This document shows positions 8,889-16,735 of a stretch of 64,000 nucleotides of DNA, piece by piece. This stretch comes from Planctomycetales bacterium (GTDB lineage: Bacteria; Planctomycetota; Planctomycetia; Planctomycetales; Planctomycetaceae), in contig JAPLOA010000044.1 in assembly GCA_026400835.1 (NCBI GenBank), forward strand, positions 1 through 64,000, written 5' to 3'. The notes below the pieces were generated by a model. It made no database searches. It was not told the origin of the DNA and worked only from the letters and a program-made list of their open reading frames with translations. Every line of letters starts with the position of its first letter. The stretch's first letter is position 1. The position numbers and the translations under genes were made by a program.

Positions 8889-10103
8889 ATGAAACTGTTT
8901 TCGCAGCGTATTTTTGTGATCGTTGTCGCGCTGCTTGTCGTGGCAGCTGTGACGCTCGCCCTGTTGCCGCGTCCGGTAGCGGTCGACGTTGCTGAAATTC
9001 GTCGAGGTCCTTTGGTAGTGACAATCACGGACGATGGTCGAACCCGTATTCGCGAACGCTATGTCGTCTCAGCGCCGTTGAGTGGTCAGCTTGTGCGTAT
9101 TCGCCTGAAGCCCGGCGATCCGGTTGCGGCCCATGAAACGCAATTGACGACAATTGAACCCGCCGATCCCACGTTGCTCGATCCCCGCGCGATTGCTCAG
9201 GCGGAAGCAAGAGTGAAATCGGCAGAGACAAGGCTGGCGCAGGCGAGCCCTCGACTTGATTCCGCGAAAGTGGCTCTGAATCATGCCGAAACCGAATTGG
9301 GGCGAATTCAGGAACTGGTTGACAGGAATGGCGGATCGCAGCAGGATCTTGACAATTTCAAGTTGGCTTTCCAGCAGGCCGGGAACGAATATGAGGCAAG
9401 TCGATTCGAAGTCGAGATATCCGGTTTCGAACTCGAGGTCGCGAGGGCCGCGTTAACACACGGGACCGATGTCAAATCGTCGAGCGACTGGAGCTTTCCG
9501 CTGACGTCTCCCATCTCCGGCCGCGTGTTGCGTGTCTTTCAGGAGAGCGCGACGATTGTAAATCCAGGTGATCGCATCCTGGAAATTGGCGACCCGGCTG
9601 ATCTGGAAGTTGAAGTCGATGTTTTGTCCCGCGATGCTGTTCGCATCCGCCCCGGAAGCCGAGTGATGCTGGAGCAATGGGGCGGCAGCGAATCAATCGC
9701 CGCGCGAGTCCGACTGATTGAGCCGTCTGCCTTTACGAAAGTATCGGCACTCGGAATCGAGGAACAGCGGGTCAATGTGATTATCGATTTCGCTGACGCT
9801 CCTGAATCTCGTCCGCCGCTCGGTGATGGCTATCGTGTTGAGGCCGCGATTGTGGAATGGGAGTCCGATAACGTGCTCACGGTTCCCGCCGGAGCTCTGT
9901 TCCGTATCGGCGATGACTGGGCGGTCTTCGTTTCCCAGCGAAACCGTGCAAAACTCACAAAGGTTGAACTGGGACGTCGAAACGATAACGAGGCTGAGGT
10001 TGTGAAAGGTCTGGAAGAAGGAAATCGAGTGATCCTCTACCCGGGCGATCGGATTGAGAATGGGATCTCGATTGCCGAGCGCCCTGCAGCTCGAAAGAGT
10101 TGA
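8889..10103 (+). CDS. HlyD/MacA-type membrane fusion protein
   Basis: A 404-residue periplasmic adaptor. An N-terminal anchor (residues about 8-26, IFVIVVALLVVAAVTLALL) precedes a barrel-sandwich lipoyl part containing GDDGRTRIRERYVVSAPLSG-like sequence, a coiled-coil hairpin (about 95-175, rich in Ala, Glu and Arg), the returning lipoyl strand with SPISGRVLRVFQESATIVNPG, and beta-barrel domains. The start lies 3 bp after the permease stop with AGGA 7 nt upstream, so the three genes form one operon. It would link the permease to an outer-membrane channel; no TolC-like gene is in the window. The gap 10104-10323 that follows shows nothing clear. Confidence 0.92.
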   Translation: MKLFSQRIFVIVVALLVVAAVTLALLPRPVAVDVAEIRRGPLVVTITDDGRTRIRERYVVSAPLSGQLVRIRLKPGDPVAAHETQLTTIEPADPTLLDPRAIAQAEARVKSAETRLAQASPRLDSAKVALNHAETELGRIQELVDRNGGSQQDLDNFKLAFQQAGNEYEASRFEVEISGFELEVARAALTHGTDVKSSSDWSFPLTSPISGRVLRVFQESATIVNPGDRILEIGDPADLEVEVDVLSRDAVRIRPGSRVMLEQWGGSESIAARVRLIEPSAFTKVSALGIEEQRVNVIIDFADAPESRPPLGDGYRVEAAIVEWESDNVLTVPAGALFRIGDDWAVFVSQRNRAKLTKVELGRRNDNEAEVVKGLEEGNRVILYPGDRIENGISIAERPAARKS

Positions 10104-10323
10104 ATGTGTGGACGTTATGAAATCATGCAATCGGTTCGAAATCGTGGAGTGGGACTGGCGTTTGGCTTTTGCCAGATTGTCCCTTTGGCTGCTTCCTCGT
10201 CGGATTTTCGTATGCTGGGATGAGACATGGTGTAGCCGAAGCCAGGCACTCCTGAATATTGCTGAAAATTGGCCGGGCTTCTCGTTGGCTCGTCTTTGCA
10301 TAAGTAAAGCGATTGGCCACGCC

Positions 10324-10797
10324 TCAGCTTTTTATCGAGATCTTACTGGGTCTTGCTTTTTCGCACTTTGGCAGCACAACGTTAAGCACGCCGTTCGTGT
10401 ATTCGGCAGCCACCTCCTTGGTATCGACCTCACAGGGCAAAGTAATTGTTCTTGAAAAGCTACCGGATCGACGCTCCACCCGATGGTAGGTCTTACCTTT
10501 GTCCTCTTTCTCTTCTTTGCGATTTCCACTGACGGTTACAGTATTGCCATGCACCTGAATGTCGAGGTCTTTGGCCTCCATTCCGGGAACGTCTATGTGC
10601 AACTCGTAGCAGTTGTCTTGTTCGGCGACATCAAGCGAAGGAGCAAACGTCGGACTCATCCCACCTGGTCCCCCCGCATTGCCATTCCAGAAGCCTGAGA
10701 ACAGATCATTCATCTCCTGACGCAACGCGGTCCATGGATCGGTAATTCTGACAGCAGAGGTTGTCGACTGTTTCACGGCTGGTGTTGTTGATGTCAT
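10324..10797 (-). CDS. Hsp20 small heat shock protein
   Basis: A 157-residue ATP-independent holdase. The alpha-crystallin domain covers roughly residues 50-150, with ELHIDVPGMEAKDLDIQVHG, VTVSGNR and the late GVLNVVLPK motif, then a short tail with an I-x-I anchor (ISIKS). The N-terminus has a Thr/Ser-rich arm and a short Gly-rich stretch. The start at 10797 is fixed by a perfect AAGGAG 7 nt upstream. A longer frame to 11196 exists but has no such site and is unlike the family. A sigma-54 promoter motif lies 64-78 bp upstream (10861-10875), so expression probably depends on RpoN and an activator. Confidence 0.95.
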   Translation of the reverse strand: MTSTTPAVKQSTTSAVRITDPWTALRQEMNDLFSGFWNGNAGGPGGMSPTFAPSLDVAEQDNCYELHIDVPGMEAKDLDIQVHGNTVTVSGNRKEEKEDKGKTYHRVERRSGSFSRTITLPCEVDTKEVAAEYTNGVLNVVLPKCEKARPSKISIKS

Positions 10798-10860
10798 TGC
10801 TCTTCTCCTTACCAAAAAGATATCTAATGGGCTATTCGCCCGCACGGATTGTGTCTCTTC

Positions 10861-10875
10861 GCAACAGCTGTGCCA
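10861..10875 (-). promoter_or_regulatory. sigma-54 (-24/-12) promoter of hsp20
   Basis: The minus strand reads TGGCACAGCTGTTGC, an exact match to the TGGCAC-N5-TTGC core, with GG and GC 12 bp apart. Transcription would begin near 10849, giving a leader of about 52 nt before ATG 10797. No upstream activator site was identified. Confidence 0.8.
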
Positions 10876-11433
10876 ATTCCAGCGATGAAATGATCGGTCG
10901 GCTCCAAATCCCGTTTTTTGGCTCTGCCAACATGAGCAGTAGTGGCTTTCATCCCATAATCTTCCCGTGCTCTGGTGCGGCCTTGTCACACACTGTTCCG
11001 GTCTCGACACATTCTTGCGCGTCACAGCCGAGTGCATAACACAGGAGCAGTCGACGGGGCAGGCGACTACGGATGATATGACCCGGTCAACTCGAGTGCC
11101 GAACTTGGCGACCCAAATCGACCGCGAGTGGTGTCCAGAATCGATGTTCTCTTTGCAGGTGGGTCTCCTGCAATGGCACCGCTCCACCGTGGACAATCGG
11201 CTGGATACTCGCCGCCAAACTCCAGAACGACGTTTGAAACCTCAAGAGATTCAACGAGGCGTCGATATTTACCGAATGGGCCGTGTCGATACGCATGGAT
11301 CGAGGCAGTTCCGGAGAAAGACTGAATCGTCTCATGCACGAACTCCCGATCCGTTGGAATCGCCCGGGGCGAAAAGCTCGACGGTGCCGCATGGACAACG
11401 ATCTTCATTGTTCGCAGTGATGCCTGGGCCGTC
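10876..11433. other. intergenic region, no supported gene
   Basis: Upstream of the sigma-54 motif the region has open frames on both strands, but none shows a ribosome binding site together with family-like sequence. Activator sites for the hsp20 promoter could lie here. Nothing else is visible. Confidence 0.5.
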
Positions 11434-11622
11434 ATGCTTAACTGTCCCCGCTCCACATCGACCTATAAACGGCGGCGGCTGACCAATGCGGAAGATGGAG
11501 ATGCTCTGGATCTTCTTGCCAATTGTGATCGCGACGGGCGACATCCAGGGCGAATCGTGTGCTCGGTCGAAGATGCGATTGAGTACATCCGCCAACTGGA
11601 AGAAGAGAACGAGGCGGATTAG
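11434..11622 (+). CDS. possible small protein, 62 aa
   Basis: A short frame from ATG 11434 ends with CSVEDAIEYIRQLEEENEAD, an acidic helical end with codon choices (GAT, GAA, CTG) like the neighbouring genes. The N-terminal 15 residues are basic and look less gene-like, and no good Shine-Dalgarno precedes the start. It lies 154 bp upstream of gatC on the same strand. I do not recognise it. It could be a real small protein with a different start, or chance. Confidence 0.3.
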   Translation: MLNCPRSTSTYKRRRLTNAEDGDALDLLANCDRDGRHPGRIVCSVEDAIEYIRQLEEENEAD

Positions 11623-11776
11623 CGCAGATTTGTTTTGATCGGCAGACCTGGCGGTCGGGAGTTGCGATTTCAGAGCGGAAGTGAAATCATACTGCTTGAT
11701 AGTGAGACGGATTGGGACGAAATCATTTGTTTCTTCCGTCGGGCTGACATCTTCAACGCTATGAAATTGATGGACT

Positions 11777-12070
11777 ATGGAACTCTCCGACGTACGCAAA
11801 GTGGCTTCACTGGCTCGACTGGCTCTGGATGACGAGGAGCTGTTGGCTTCCGGGAAGCAACTGACATCGATCCTCGAATATGTTCGTCTGCTGGATGAAG
11901 TGGATATCACGGGTGTTGCGGCGATGACTCATCCTGTCCCAGCGGAGAATGTGTTCCGGGAAGATCAGCTGCTGGCATCTCTGCCTCGTGAGGCGGCTTT
12001 GTCCAACGCTCCAAAGACAGACGGAGAGTTCTTTGTGGTTCCGAAGATCCTGGAAGAAAAAGGCGCGTAA
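11777..12070 (+). CDS. gatC: Asp-tRNA(Asn)/Glu-tRNA(Gln) amidotransferase subunit C
   Basis: A 97-residue GatC, of normal length. It shows the family start with VRKVASLARLALDDEEL, the SILEYVRLLDEVD segment and the conserved proline-rich stretch MTHPVPAENVFREDQ. GatC stabilises the GatAB complex that converts misacylated Glu-tRNA(Gln) or Asp-tRNA(Asn) to the cognate amide. In many bacteria gatC sits directly upstream of gatA. Here the next genes are a WXG100-like protein and a helical protein, and neither gatA nor gatB is in the window. The Shine-Dalgarno is weak. Confidence 0.93.
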   Translation: MELSDVRKVASLARLALDDEELLASGKQLTSILEYVRLLDEVDITGVAAMTHPVPAENVFREDQLLASLPREAALSNAPKTDGEFFVVPKILEEKGA

Positions 12071-12147
12071 TAACTCCGGACAAGTGTGCGGGGTTTGCGT
12101 TTCCTTAAGCCGAAGGGCACACGCGTTTTTGTGGGAGGGTGCAAGGG

Positions 12148-12420
12148 ATGACTCAGGCCATTGTGGATCCGGGCGAACTTCGCCGATTTGCTCAAATGCT
12201 GCGCCGCTTTAATGAAGAGATCAACGAAAAGACGGCTGCTGTGGCAGGGCAGCTTAATCATCTGGGGCAGACGTGGCGTGATCAGGAGCAGTTGCGGTTT
12301 TCGGAAGAGTTTGTTTCCAACATGAAATCGCTGGGGCGATTTGTTGAGTCGAATGAACAGTTCATTCCGTATCTGCTGCGAAAAGCGCAGTTGGTCGAAG
12401 AGTATCTCCAGCAGCAATAG
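12148..12420 (+). CDS. WXG100-like small protein
   Basis: A 90-residue all-helical protein, the size of ESAT-6/WXG100 proteins. Two helical halves flank a turn with GQTWRDQEQLRFSEEF: Trp43 stands where the WxG motif is expected, but Asp45 replaces Gly. WXG100 proteins form helical hairpin dimers, and many are secreted by type VII-like systems. Planctomycete versions with WRD are familiar to me, though their role is not established. A GTG at 12139 is possible, but ATG 12148 has GGGAGGG about 7 nt upstream. The next gene on the strand also encodes a helical protein and is likely a partner (inference). No EccC-type ATPase is in the window. Confidence 0.65.
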   Translation: MTQAIVDPGELRRFAQMLRRFNEEINEKTAAVAGQLNHLGQTWRDQEQLRFSEEFVSNMKSLGRFVESNEQFIPYLLRKAQLVEEYLQQQ

Positions 12421-12435
12421 TGGTTCAGAGGCCAT

Positions 12436-12518
12436 GACAAAACCGGGACAGGCACCCTGCCGATATAGGTTGGGCACAAACATTTCTGAAAAGACCGGGA
12501 GCCAGTCCCGGTTTTGTC
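12436..12518. repeat. REPIN-like inverted repeat
   Basis: Two arms of 22 bp (12436-12457 and 12497-12518) pair at 20 of 22 positions around a 39-bp centre. Each arm begins or ends with GACAAAACCGGGAC. The right arm contains a shorter perfect hairpin, CCGGGA and TCCCGG with a 5-nt loop. This paired REP structure is what a REP-associated transposase mobilises. It lies in the leader of the next gene. Confidence 0.8.
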
Positions 12519-12549
12519 AGGCGTTTCTGGTTTCGCAGGAGAGTGCTTA

Positions 12550-13158
12550 ATGGGTCAGTCGGCCAATGTGACGTCGGTCGATGCCATCCGTCAGTTTGCT
12601 GCAGCCGTTATCGCATTTCAGGAAGAGGCTCGCCTGTGCCTGACATCGCTCGACGGTCAATTACGACAGATTCTGTTCTGGCTGGACCGTGATCGCCCCG
12701 GATTCTGGAAACGCGAGATCGAAAACTGTCTCCGCGATATCGCGGATGCTCGTGTTCGTCTGCACCAGTGTCGCATGCGCCGCATGGGAGATTTTCGGCC
12801 GTCATGCATCGAAGAGGTGAAAGACCTGGAAGCTGCTCAAAAGGCTATGGAGTTTGGGCAGAAGCAAATTCCGAACGTGAAACGCTGGAATATAGAAGCG
12901 GCTCATGAGGGCAATGAATATCACGGTCGAGCAGCGCAGTTGGTGCAATCGATTGAGCGAGAGATTCCAAGGCTGCTGGCGATCCTTGCGTTTACGATCG
13001 ATCGACTGGAAGCGTATGCCGCGGTAACGACTCCGAGCGGTGCGCCGGATCAGTCGTTTTTTCAGAAGGTCACGGGCGAGCTGGAAGCAATGCTGGCCGG
13101 GATGCCGCAAACCGCAGCGGAAGAAGAGTCACCGGTTGAACCCACCTCTGAAACATAA
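12550..13158 (+). CDS. helical protein of unknown function beside WXG100-like gene
   Basis: A 202-residue protein with no signal peptide or membrane span. It is predicted by eye to be almost wholly helical, with long charged amphipathic stretches and a conserved-looking centre, FWLDRDRPGFWKREIENC. A proline- and glutamate-rich tail follows residue 180. AGGAGAGTGCTTA before ATG 12550 gives a strong start; a longer frame from 12514 crosses the REPIN arm and is rejected. Its length and helicity fit an LXG/WXG-type partner or chaperone of the preceding small protein, but this rests on context only. Confidence 0.6.
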   Translation: MGQSANVTSVDAIRQFAAAVIAFQEEARLCLTSLDGQLRQILFWLDRDRPGFWKREIENCLRDIADARVRLHQCRMRRMGDFRPSCIEEVKDLEAAQKAMEFGQKQIPNVKRWNIEAAHEGNEYHGRAAQLVQSIEREIPRLLAILAFTIDRLEAYAAVTTPSGAPDQSFFQKVTGELEAMLAGMPQTAAEEESPVEPTSET

Positions 13159-13222
13159 CGGCAGAGCGAGTATGACCGCTTGCCGCTTATGTTCGGAACG
13201 GTGATTGTGAACTGCTGTTGCG

Positions 13223-13251
13223 AAAAAAAGGACGGGCAAGAATGCCCGTCC
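13223..13251 (-). terminator. intrinsic terminator after accD
   Basis: Arms 13230-13238 and 13243-13251 form a perfect 9-bp stem (GGACGGGCA) with a 4-nt loop. On the minus strand it is followed by seven T. It lies 27 bp after the accD stop and should end the rpe-phosphatase-accD transcript. Confidence 0.92.
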
Positions 13252-13277
13252 CACTTGAAAATCAGGATATCTGGTGA

Positions 13278-14129
13278 CTATCGGCTGCCGTAGTCGATCA
13301 GGCGAGCCAGCTCTGAACGCATTTCGGAGCGATGGATAATGCGATCCACAAAGCCGTGCTTGAGCAGGAATTCGCTGGTTTGAAATCCTTCAGGCAGATC
13401 GATTTTGCAGGTTGCCTGAACGACTCGAGGTCCAGCGAAACCAACGAGGGCCTGAGGTTCGGCAACGATGATATCACCGAGTGAAGCGAAGCTGGCGGCG
13501 ACACCTCCCATGGTGGGATTCGTCAGAACGGAAATGAAAAGTCCGTTTGCGCGGCGGAAGCGAGCGAGTGCGGCCGAGACTTTGCCCATTTGCATGAGGG
13601 AGATGATCCCTTCATGCATGCGAGCTCCACCACCAGAACCGCTGACGATGATCAGCGGCAGTGAGAGTTCGGTGGCTTTTTCAACCGCGCGAGTCAGCTT
13701 TTCGCCGACAACAGAACCCATGCTGCCCATGATGAACGCGGAGTCTGTTGTTGCGAAGACCAAAGGGCGGCCTCGCATGTACCCACGACCCACAGTACAG
13801 GCATCCTTCATGCCCGTCTTTTTCTGTTCATCGATAATGCGTTCTTTGTAGGGTTTGCGATCGGCAAAACCGAGCGGATCGCCGGAGGACATTTCGGCGT
13901 ACCATTCTTCGAAGCTGTCCGGGTCGAGCAACTGACGAATTCGCATCGACGTCGGAACGTAGAAATGGTGTTCACACTCGGGGCAGACGTTCAGGTTCTG
14001 TTCAACCTGTTTGCGAAAAACCGTCGCGCCGCAACCATCGCAACGCAGCCAGAGGCCTTCCGGCACTCCGCGTTTGGGGCGTTTGACAGCGGACTTGGCA
14101 GACGTATCAGTGTTTTCCAGAGTACTCAT
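13278..14129 (-). CDS. accD: acetyl-CoA carboxylase carboxyltransferase subunit beta
   Basis: The 283-residue beta subunit of the carboxyltransferase that moves carboxyl from biotin to acetyl-CoA, the first step of fatty acid synthesis. The N-terminal zinc ribbon has Cys30, Cys33, Cys49 and Cys52 (C-X2-C-X15-C-X2-C). The crotonase-fold part shows [12 protein letters not shown], the oxyanion region, and [12 protein letters not shown]. Length is normal. It overlaps the upstream phosphatase-like gene by 4 bp (ATGA), showing translational coupling, and a strong terminator follows. accA is not in the window. Confidence 0.97.
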   Translation of the reverse strand: MSTLENTDTSAKSAVKRPKRGVPEGLWLRCDGCGATVFRKQVEQNLNVCPECEHHFYVPTSMRIRQLLDPDSFEEWYAEMSSGDPLGFADRKPYKERIIDEQKKTGMKDACTVGRGYMRGRPLVFATTDSAFIMGSMGSVVGEKLTRAVEKATELSLPLIIVSGSGGGARMHEGIISLMQMGKVSAALARFRRANGLFISVLTNPTMGGVAASFASLGDIIVAEPQALVGFAGPRVVQATCKIDLPEGFQTSEFLLKHGFVDRIIHRSEMRSELARLIDYGSR

Positions 14130-14779
14130 CGATCATTCTCCATTTCGCCGACTGACTGAGCAGCACCGACTGGCTGAGGTTCTTCGACCGCGGCAAAGTG
14201 GGCTGCTTCAAATGTAGTCGACTCAAGAATCTGAACAAGCTCGTTGGACTCTTCTCCGCACAGGCAGGCAGTTACATGAGGCCGTCTGTGCTGAAGCGTG
14301 CAGCGAATTACGGTTGCCAGTGGCTCCGGTGCCACAACAGCCAGAACGTCGTATTTACGCATGGCTTTGCTGAGGACTCGCTCCAGACGCTGGCAAGCGT
14401 CTGAGAGTGTCTCACCTTCCGGCGGACAAATCGCCGTTACATCCTCTTTTCCGGACTTAAAAAGTCGAGGAAATCTCTTGCGGATATCAGACTCCGGCAA
14501 ACCCTGCCAGAGTCCCTGGTTGACGTTCCGAAGTTCGTCCATTTCCTTGACTTTGACGCCACCCTGAACCTCCGCGACGGCGTGAGCCGTGCCGCAGGCC
14601 GGATCCTCCGGCGAGGTCAGAATGGCCTGCAGGCGAATGCCCTTCGAAGTCAGTTGCCCGTTGATTTCGCGGATCTGTTCGACCCCACGATTATTCACCG
14701 GCATATCGAGCGTTCCAAGAACACGATGCTGCTCATCGTAGTCCGTTGACCCAGCACGAATCAAAATCACCGTTGACAT
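14126..14779 (-). CDS. histidine-phosphatase-fold protein lacking catalytic His
   Basis: A 217-residue member of the phosphoglycerate mutase-like superfamily. It begins [20 protein letters not shown], where the normal RHG motif would be, but residue 9 is Ala, so the phospho-accepting His is gone. Other landmarks remain: [12 protein letters not shown], the TSPEDPA segment (normally TSP or SSD followed by R), [12 protein letters not shown] and GETLSD. The second catalytic His site reads [10 protein letters not shown], again without His. It is therefore probably a pseudoenzyme with a binding or regulatory role. It is placed between rpe and accD, overlapping accD by 4 bp and following rpe by 13 bp. 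Confidence 0.8.
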   Translation of the reverse strand: MSTVILIRAGSTDYDEQHRVLGTLDMPVNNRGVEQIREINGQLTSKGIRLQAILTSPEDPACGTAHAVAEVQGGVKVKEMDELRNVNQGLWQGLPESDIRKRFPRLFKSGKEDVTAICPPEGETLSDACQRLERVLSKAMRKYDVLAVVAPEPLATVIRCTLQHRRPHVTACLCGEESNELVQILESTTFEAAHFAAVEEPQPVGAAQSVGEMENDR

Positions 14780-14792
14780 AAGGATTCATTCC

Positions 14793-15497
14793 TCAACAAG
14801 CAGGCCGCGATCCAGTTGCTGTCTGCTCAAGTTCGGCAATGGCTGCCGTATAACAGGGTTCATCGAAGACGGAACTTCCTGCCACAAACACGTCGCATCC
14901 TGCGTCCGCACATTGTTTGATCGTGGAGCGACCAATTCCGCCGTCCACGGAGATGATCAAATCATTCCCGGCCAGAGCTCGCGCCGCAGCAATCTTTGGA
15001 ACAACTTCCGGCATGAATTTCTGACCACCGAAGCCGGGGTTTACGCTCATAACCAGAAACAGATCACACTCGCGAAGGAATGGTTCTGCCGCCGAAAATG
15101 GAGTTCCCGGGTTGATGGCCAGTCCCGCGACCAAGTTCCGTTTGCGAATTTCACGCAGCAGCGCAACAGGTTGAGGGACCGCTTCCAGATGGAAAGTAAT
15201 CGCTTCGCAGCCCGCTTTGACGTATTCGTCGAGATACCTTGCGGGATCGGAAATCATCAGGTGAGCGTCAAACGGTGTTTTTGTCAGGGAACGAACGCGA
15301 TCAATCACCATGGGACCGTAAGAAAGGTTCGGCACAAAATGGCCGTCCATTACGTCCCAGTGGAGCAACGAAGAACCTGCTGAATCCAGGAGTTCTGTCT
15401 CCCGCCGCAGGTTTCCGAAATCGCATTTTAGCATCGATGGAGCTACCACAGGCCGTTTAGCCTTGAGGTGGCTCAGCATCTCATCACGAGTCAGCAT
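14793..15497 (-). CDS. rpe: ribulose-phosphate 3-epimerase
   Basis: A TIM-barrel epimerase of 234 residues interconverting ribulose-5-phosphate and xylulose-5-phosphate in the pentose phosphate pathway. Visible motifs are VAPSMLKCDF, HWDVMDGHFVPN with metal and catalytic residues, DAHLMI, the VNPGFGGQKF loop, and SVDGGI with the second catalytic Asp, then VAGSSVF for phosphate binding. A TTG directly before ATG 15497 adds only one residue. It is the first gene of a three-gene minus-strand operon with the phosphatase-like gene and accD. Confidence 0.96.
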   Translation of the reverse strand: MLTRDEMLSHLKAKRPVVAPSMLKCDFGNLRRETELLDSAGSSLLHWDVMDGHFVPNLSYGPMVIDRVRSLTKTPFDAHLMISDPARYLDEYVKAGCEAITFHLEAVPQPVALLREIRKRNLVAGLAINPGTPFSAAEPFLRECDLFLVMSVNPGFGGQKFMPEVVPKIAAARALAGNDLIISVDGGIGRSTIKQCADAGCDVFVAGSSVFDEPCYTAAIAELEQTATGSRPAC

Positions 15498-15714
15498 CAA
15501 GCTCTGCCGCTAACACTATTCAGGGGCGTCGTAATGAAGAGAGGTTCTGATCGAGAACCCGAAGTCACAACACTCCGGGCGACACCCCTGCATCAGAATT
15601 GATATTGGACATTGTCCGGTTCTTCCGAATCGATGTCCAGCCTAACGTGAGTGATCCTGAAAGGTTCAGAGGAAATTAGTGTACATGCGAATCGTATTCA
15701 TGCCCGCTGGATTT

Positions 15715-15738
15715 GTCGCTGAGCACTTGCTCGGCGAC
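15715..15738. other. hairpin in intergenic gap
   Basis: Arms 15715-15724 and 15729-15738 form a 10-bp stem with one G-T pair and a 4-nt loop. It follows the minus-strand hydrolase gene by about 80 bp but has no T-tract, so it may protect the mRNA end instead of terminating. The rest of 15498-15816 shows no gene. Confidence 0.4.
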
Positions 15739-15816
15739 GCTGAGCGACGATTGGCGAGAGACTGCTCAGGTTTTGATGGGGCGTGATGACCCGTTGGGTT
15801 CCAGTTCCCTCGGAGG

Positions 15817-16707
15817 TCAATTTGGGCGAACTGGCACGTTGTTTTCTGGCACAACCGTTTTCTCGATGAAGCCGTTAAGGTGGCTCAGGTAGTCGTCGCT
15901 TATCCAGTTATTGTGGTCAGCGCGCGGAATTCTTATGAACTGCTTTGGTTCATTTCCGGCGGCAAAAAGCTTCTCAGCCAGCGGCAGAGGAATCGTGCGA
16001 TCCGCTGTTCCGTGGCTCAGGAGTAATGGTCCTGAGTAGCGTTGGAGAGCGCTGCAGGAGTTCAGCTTGTCTTCCGGCACGAGCCATGACAGGGCAGGGA
16101 AGTGGACATTGGCCACATCACGCAGTGACGAAAACGTGCTTTGGAGAATGAGGCCGCGTGGAGCCGATTCGGCGGCAAGTTGTACGGCAATGGCTCCTCC
16201 CAAGGATTCTCCCATCAACAACATTTCGGAATCTTTGATCGACGCCATCCAACGTAACTGAGAACGAGCAGCACGAGCGTCGTCGAGTACTCCTTTCACA
16301 GTCGGAGTTCCTTCACTCTTTCCGTAGCCTCGGTAGTCGAAGATAAAGACAGCAACCCTGGCTTTCGACTGCAGATAACGCAGTAACGGAGCTCGATCTG
16401 CGACATGTCCTGCATTGCCGTGAGTCATCAGGATTACGGCGCGACGATTTTCACAGGGGCAATACCAACCATGCAGGCGCGTCTTATCCCGGGATTCGAA
16501 AACGATATCATCGAATTTCAGATCTTTGGGCTCCCAATCTCCGACTGGATAACTTGAGGGGAAGAAAAGCAGACGTTCGTCGAGCGTCTGATGCTGCGGC
16601 TCCGTTTTCTTTTCGTCTGATCTCGTTGCAGGTGGCACCTGCTTCGGCGCAGGAGTGAGCATTGCGGAAGTACAAACTGCGATCAGAAGCATGAACCGGT
16701 TTGGCAT
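15817..16707 (-). CDS. secreted alpha/beta hydrolase
   Basis: A 296-residue protein with a hydrophobic signal segment at residues 3-16. The hydrolase fold shows the oxyanion motif THGNAGHVADR, the FDYRGYGKSEG strand-turn, nucleophile elbow GESLGG, acid in GTADRTIP and His in RADHNNW. It belongs to the serine aminopeptidase S33/BAAT-like group often annotated as lysophospholipase or dienelactone hydrolase-like. The substrate is unknown. The start at 16707 has AGGAG 7 nt upstream. A frame extending to 17118 overlaps the next gene and lacks a site. It follows the M24 peptidase gene by 28 bp and is likely in the same transcript. Confidence 0.88.
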   Translation of the reverse strand: MPNRFMLLIAVCTSAMLTPAPKQVPPATRSDEKKTEPQHQTLDERLLFFPSSYPVGDWEPKDLKFDDIVFESRDKTRLHGWYCPCENRRAVILMTHGNAGHVADRAPLLRYLQSKARVAVFIFDYRGYGKSEGTPTVKGVLDDARAARSQLRWMASIKDSEMLLMGESLGGAIAVQLAAESAPRGLILQSTFSSLRDVANVHFPALSWLVPEDKLNSCSALQRYSGPLLLSHGTADRTIPLPLAEKLFAAGNEPKQFIRIPRADHNNWISDDYLSHLNGFIEKTVVPENNVPVRPN

Positions 16708-16735
16708 GGACTTGCTCCTGCAGTCGTTGCGATGA

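Noticed and set aside
10967-11482. Overlapping frames on both strands of 129-171 codons
   Set aside because: Neither has a good start site or family-like sequence. One of them may be real, but I cannot support it.
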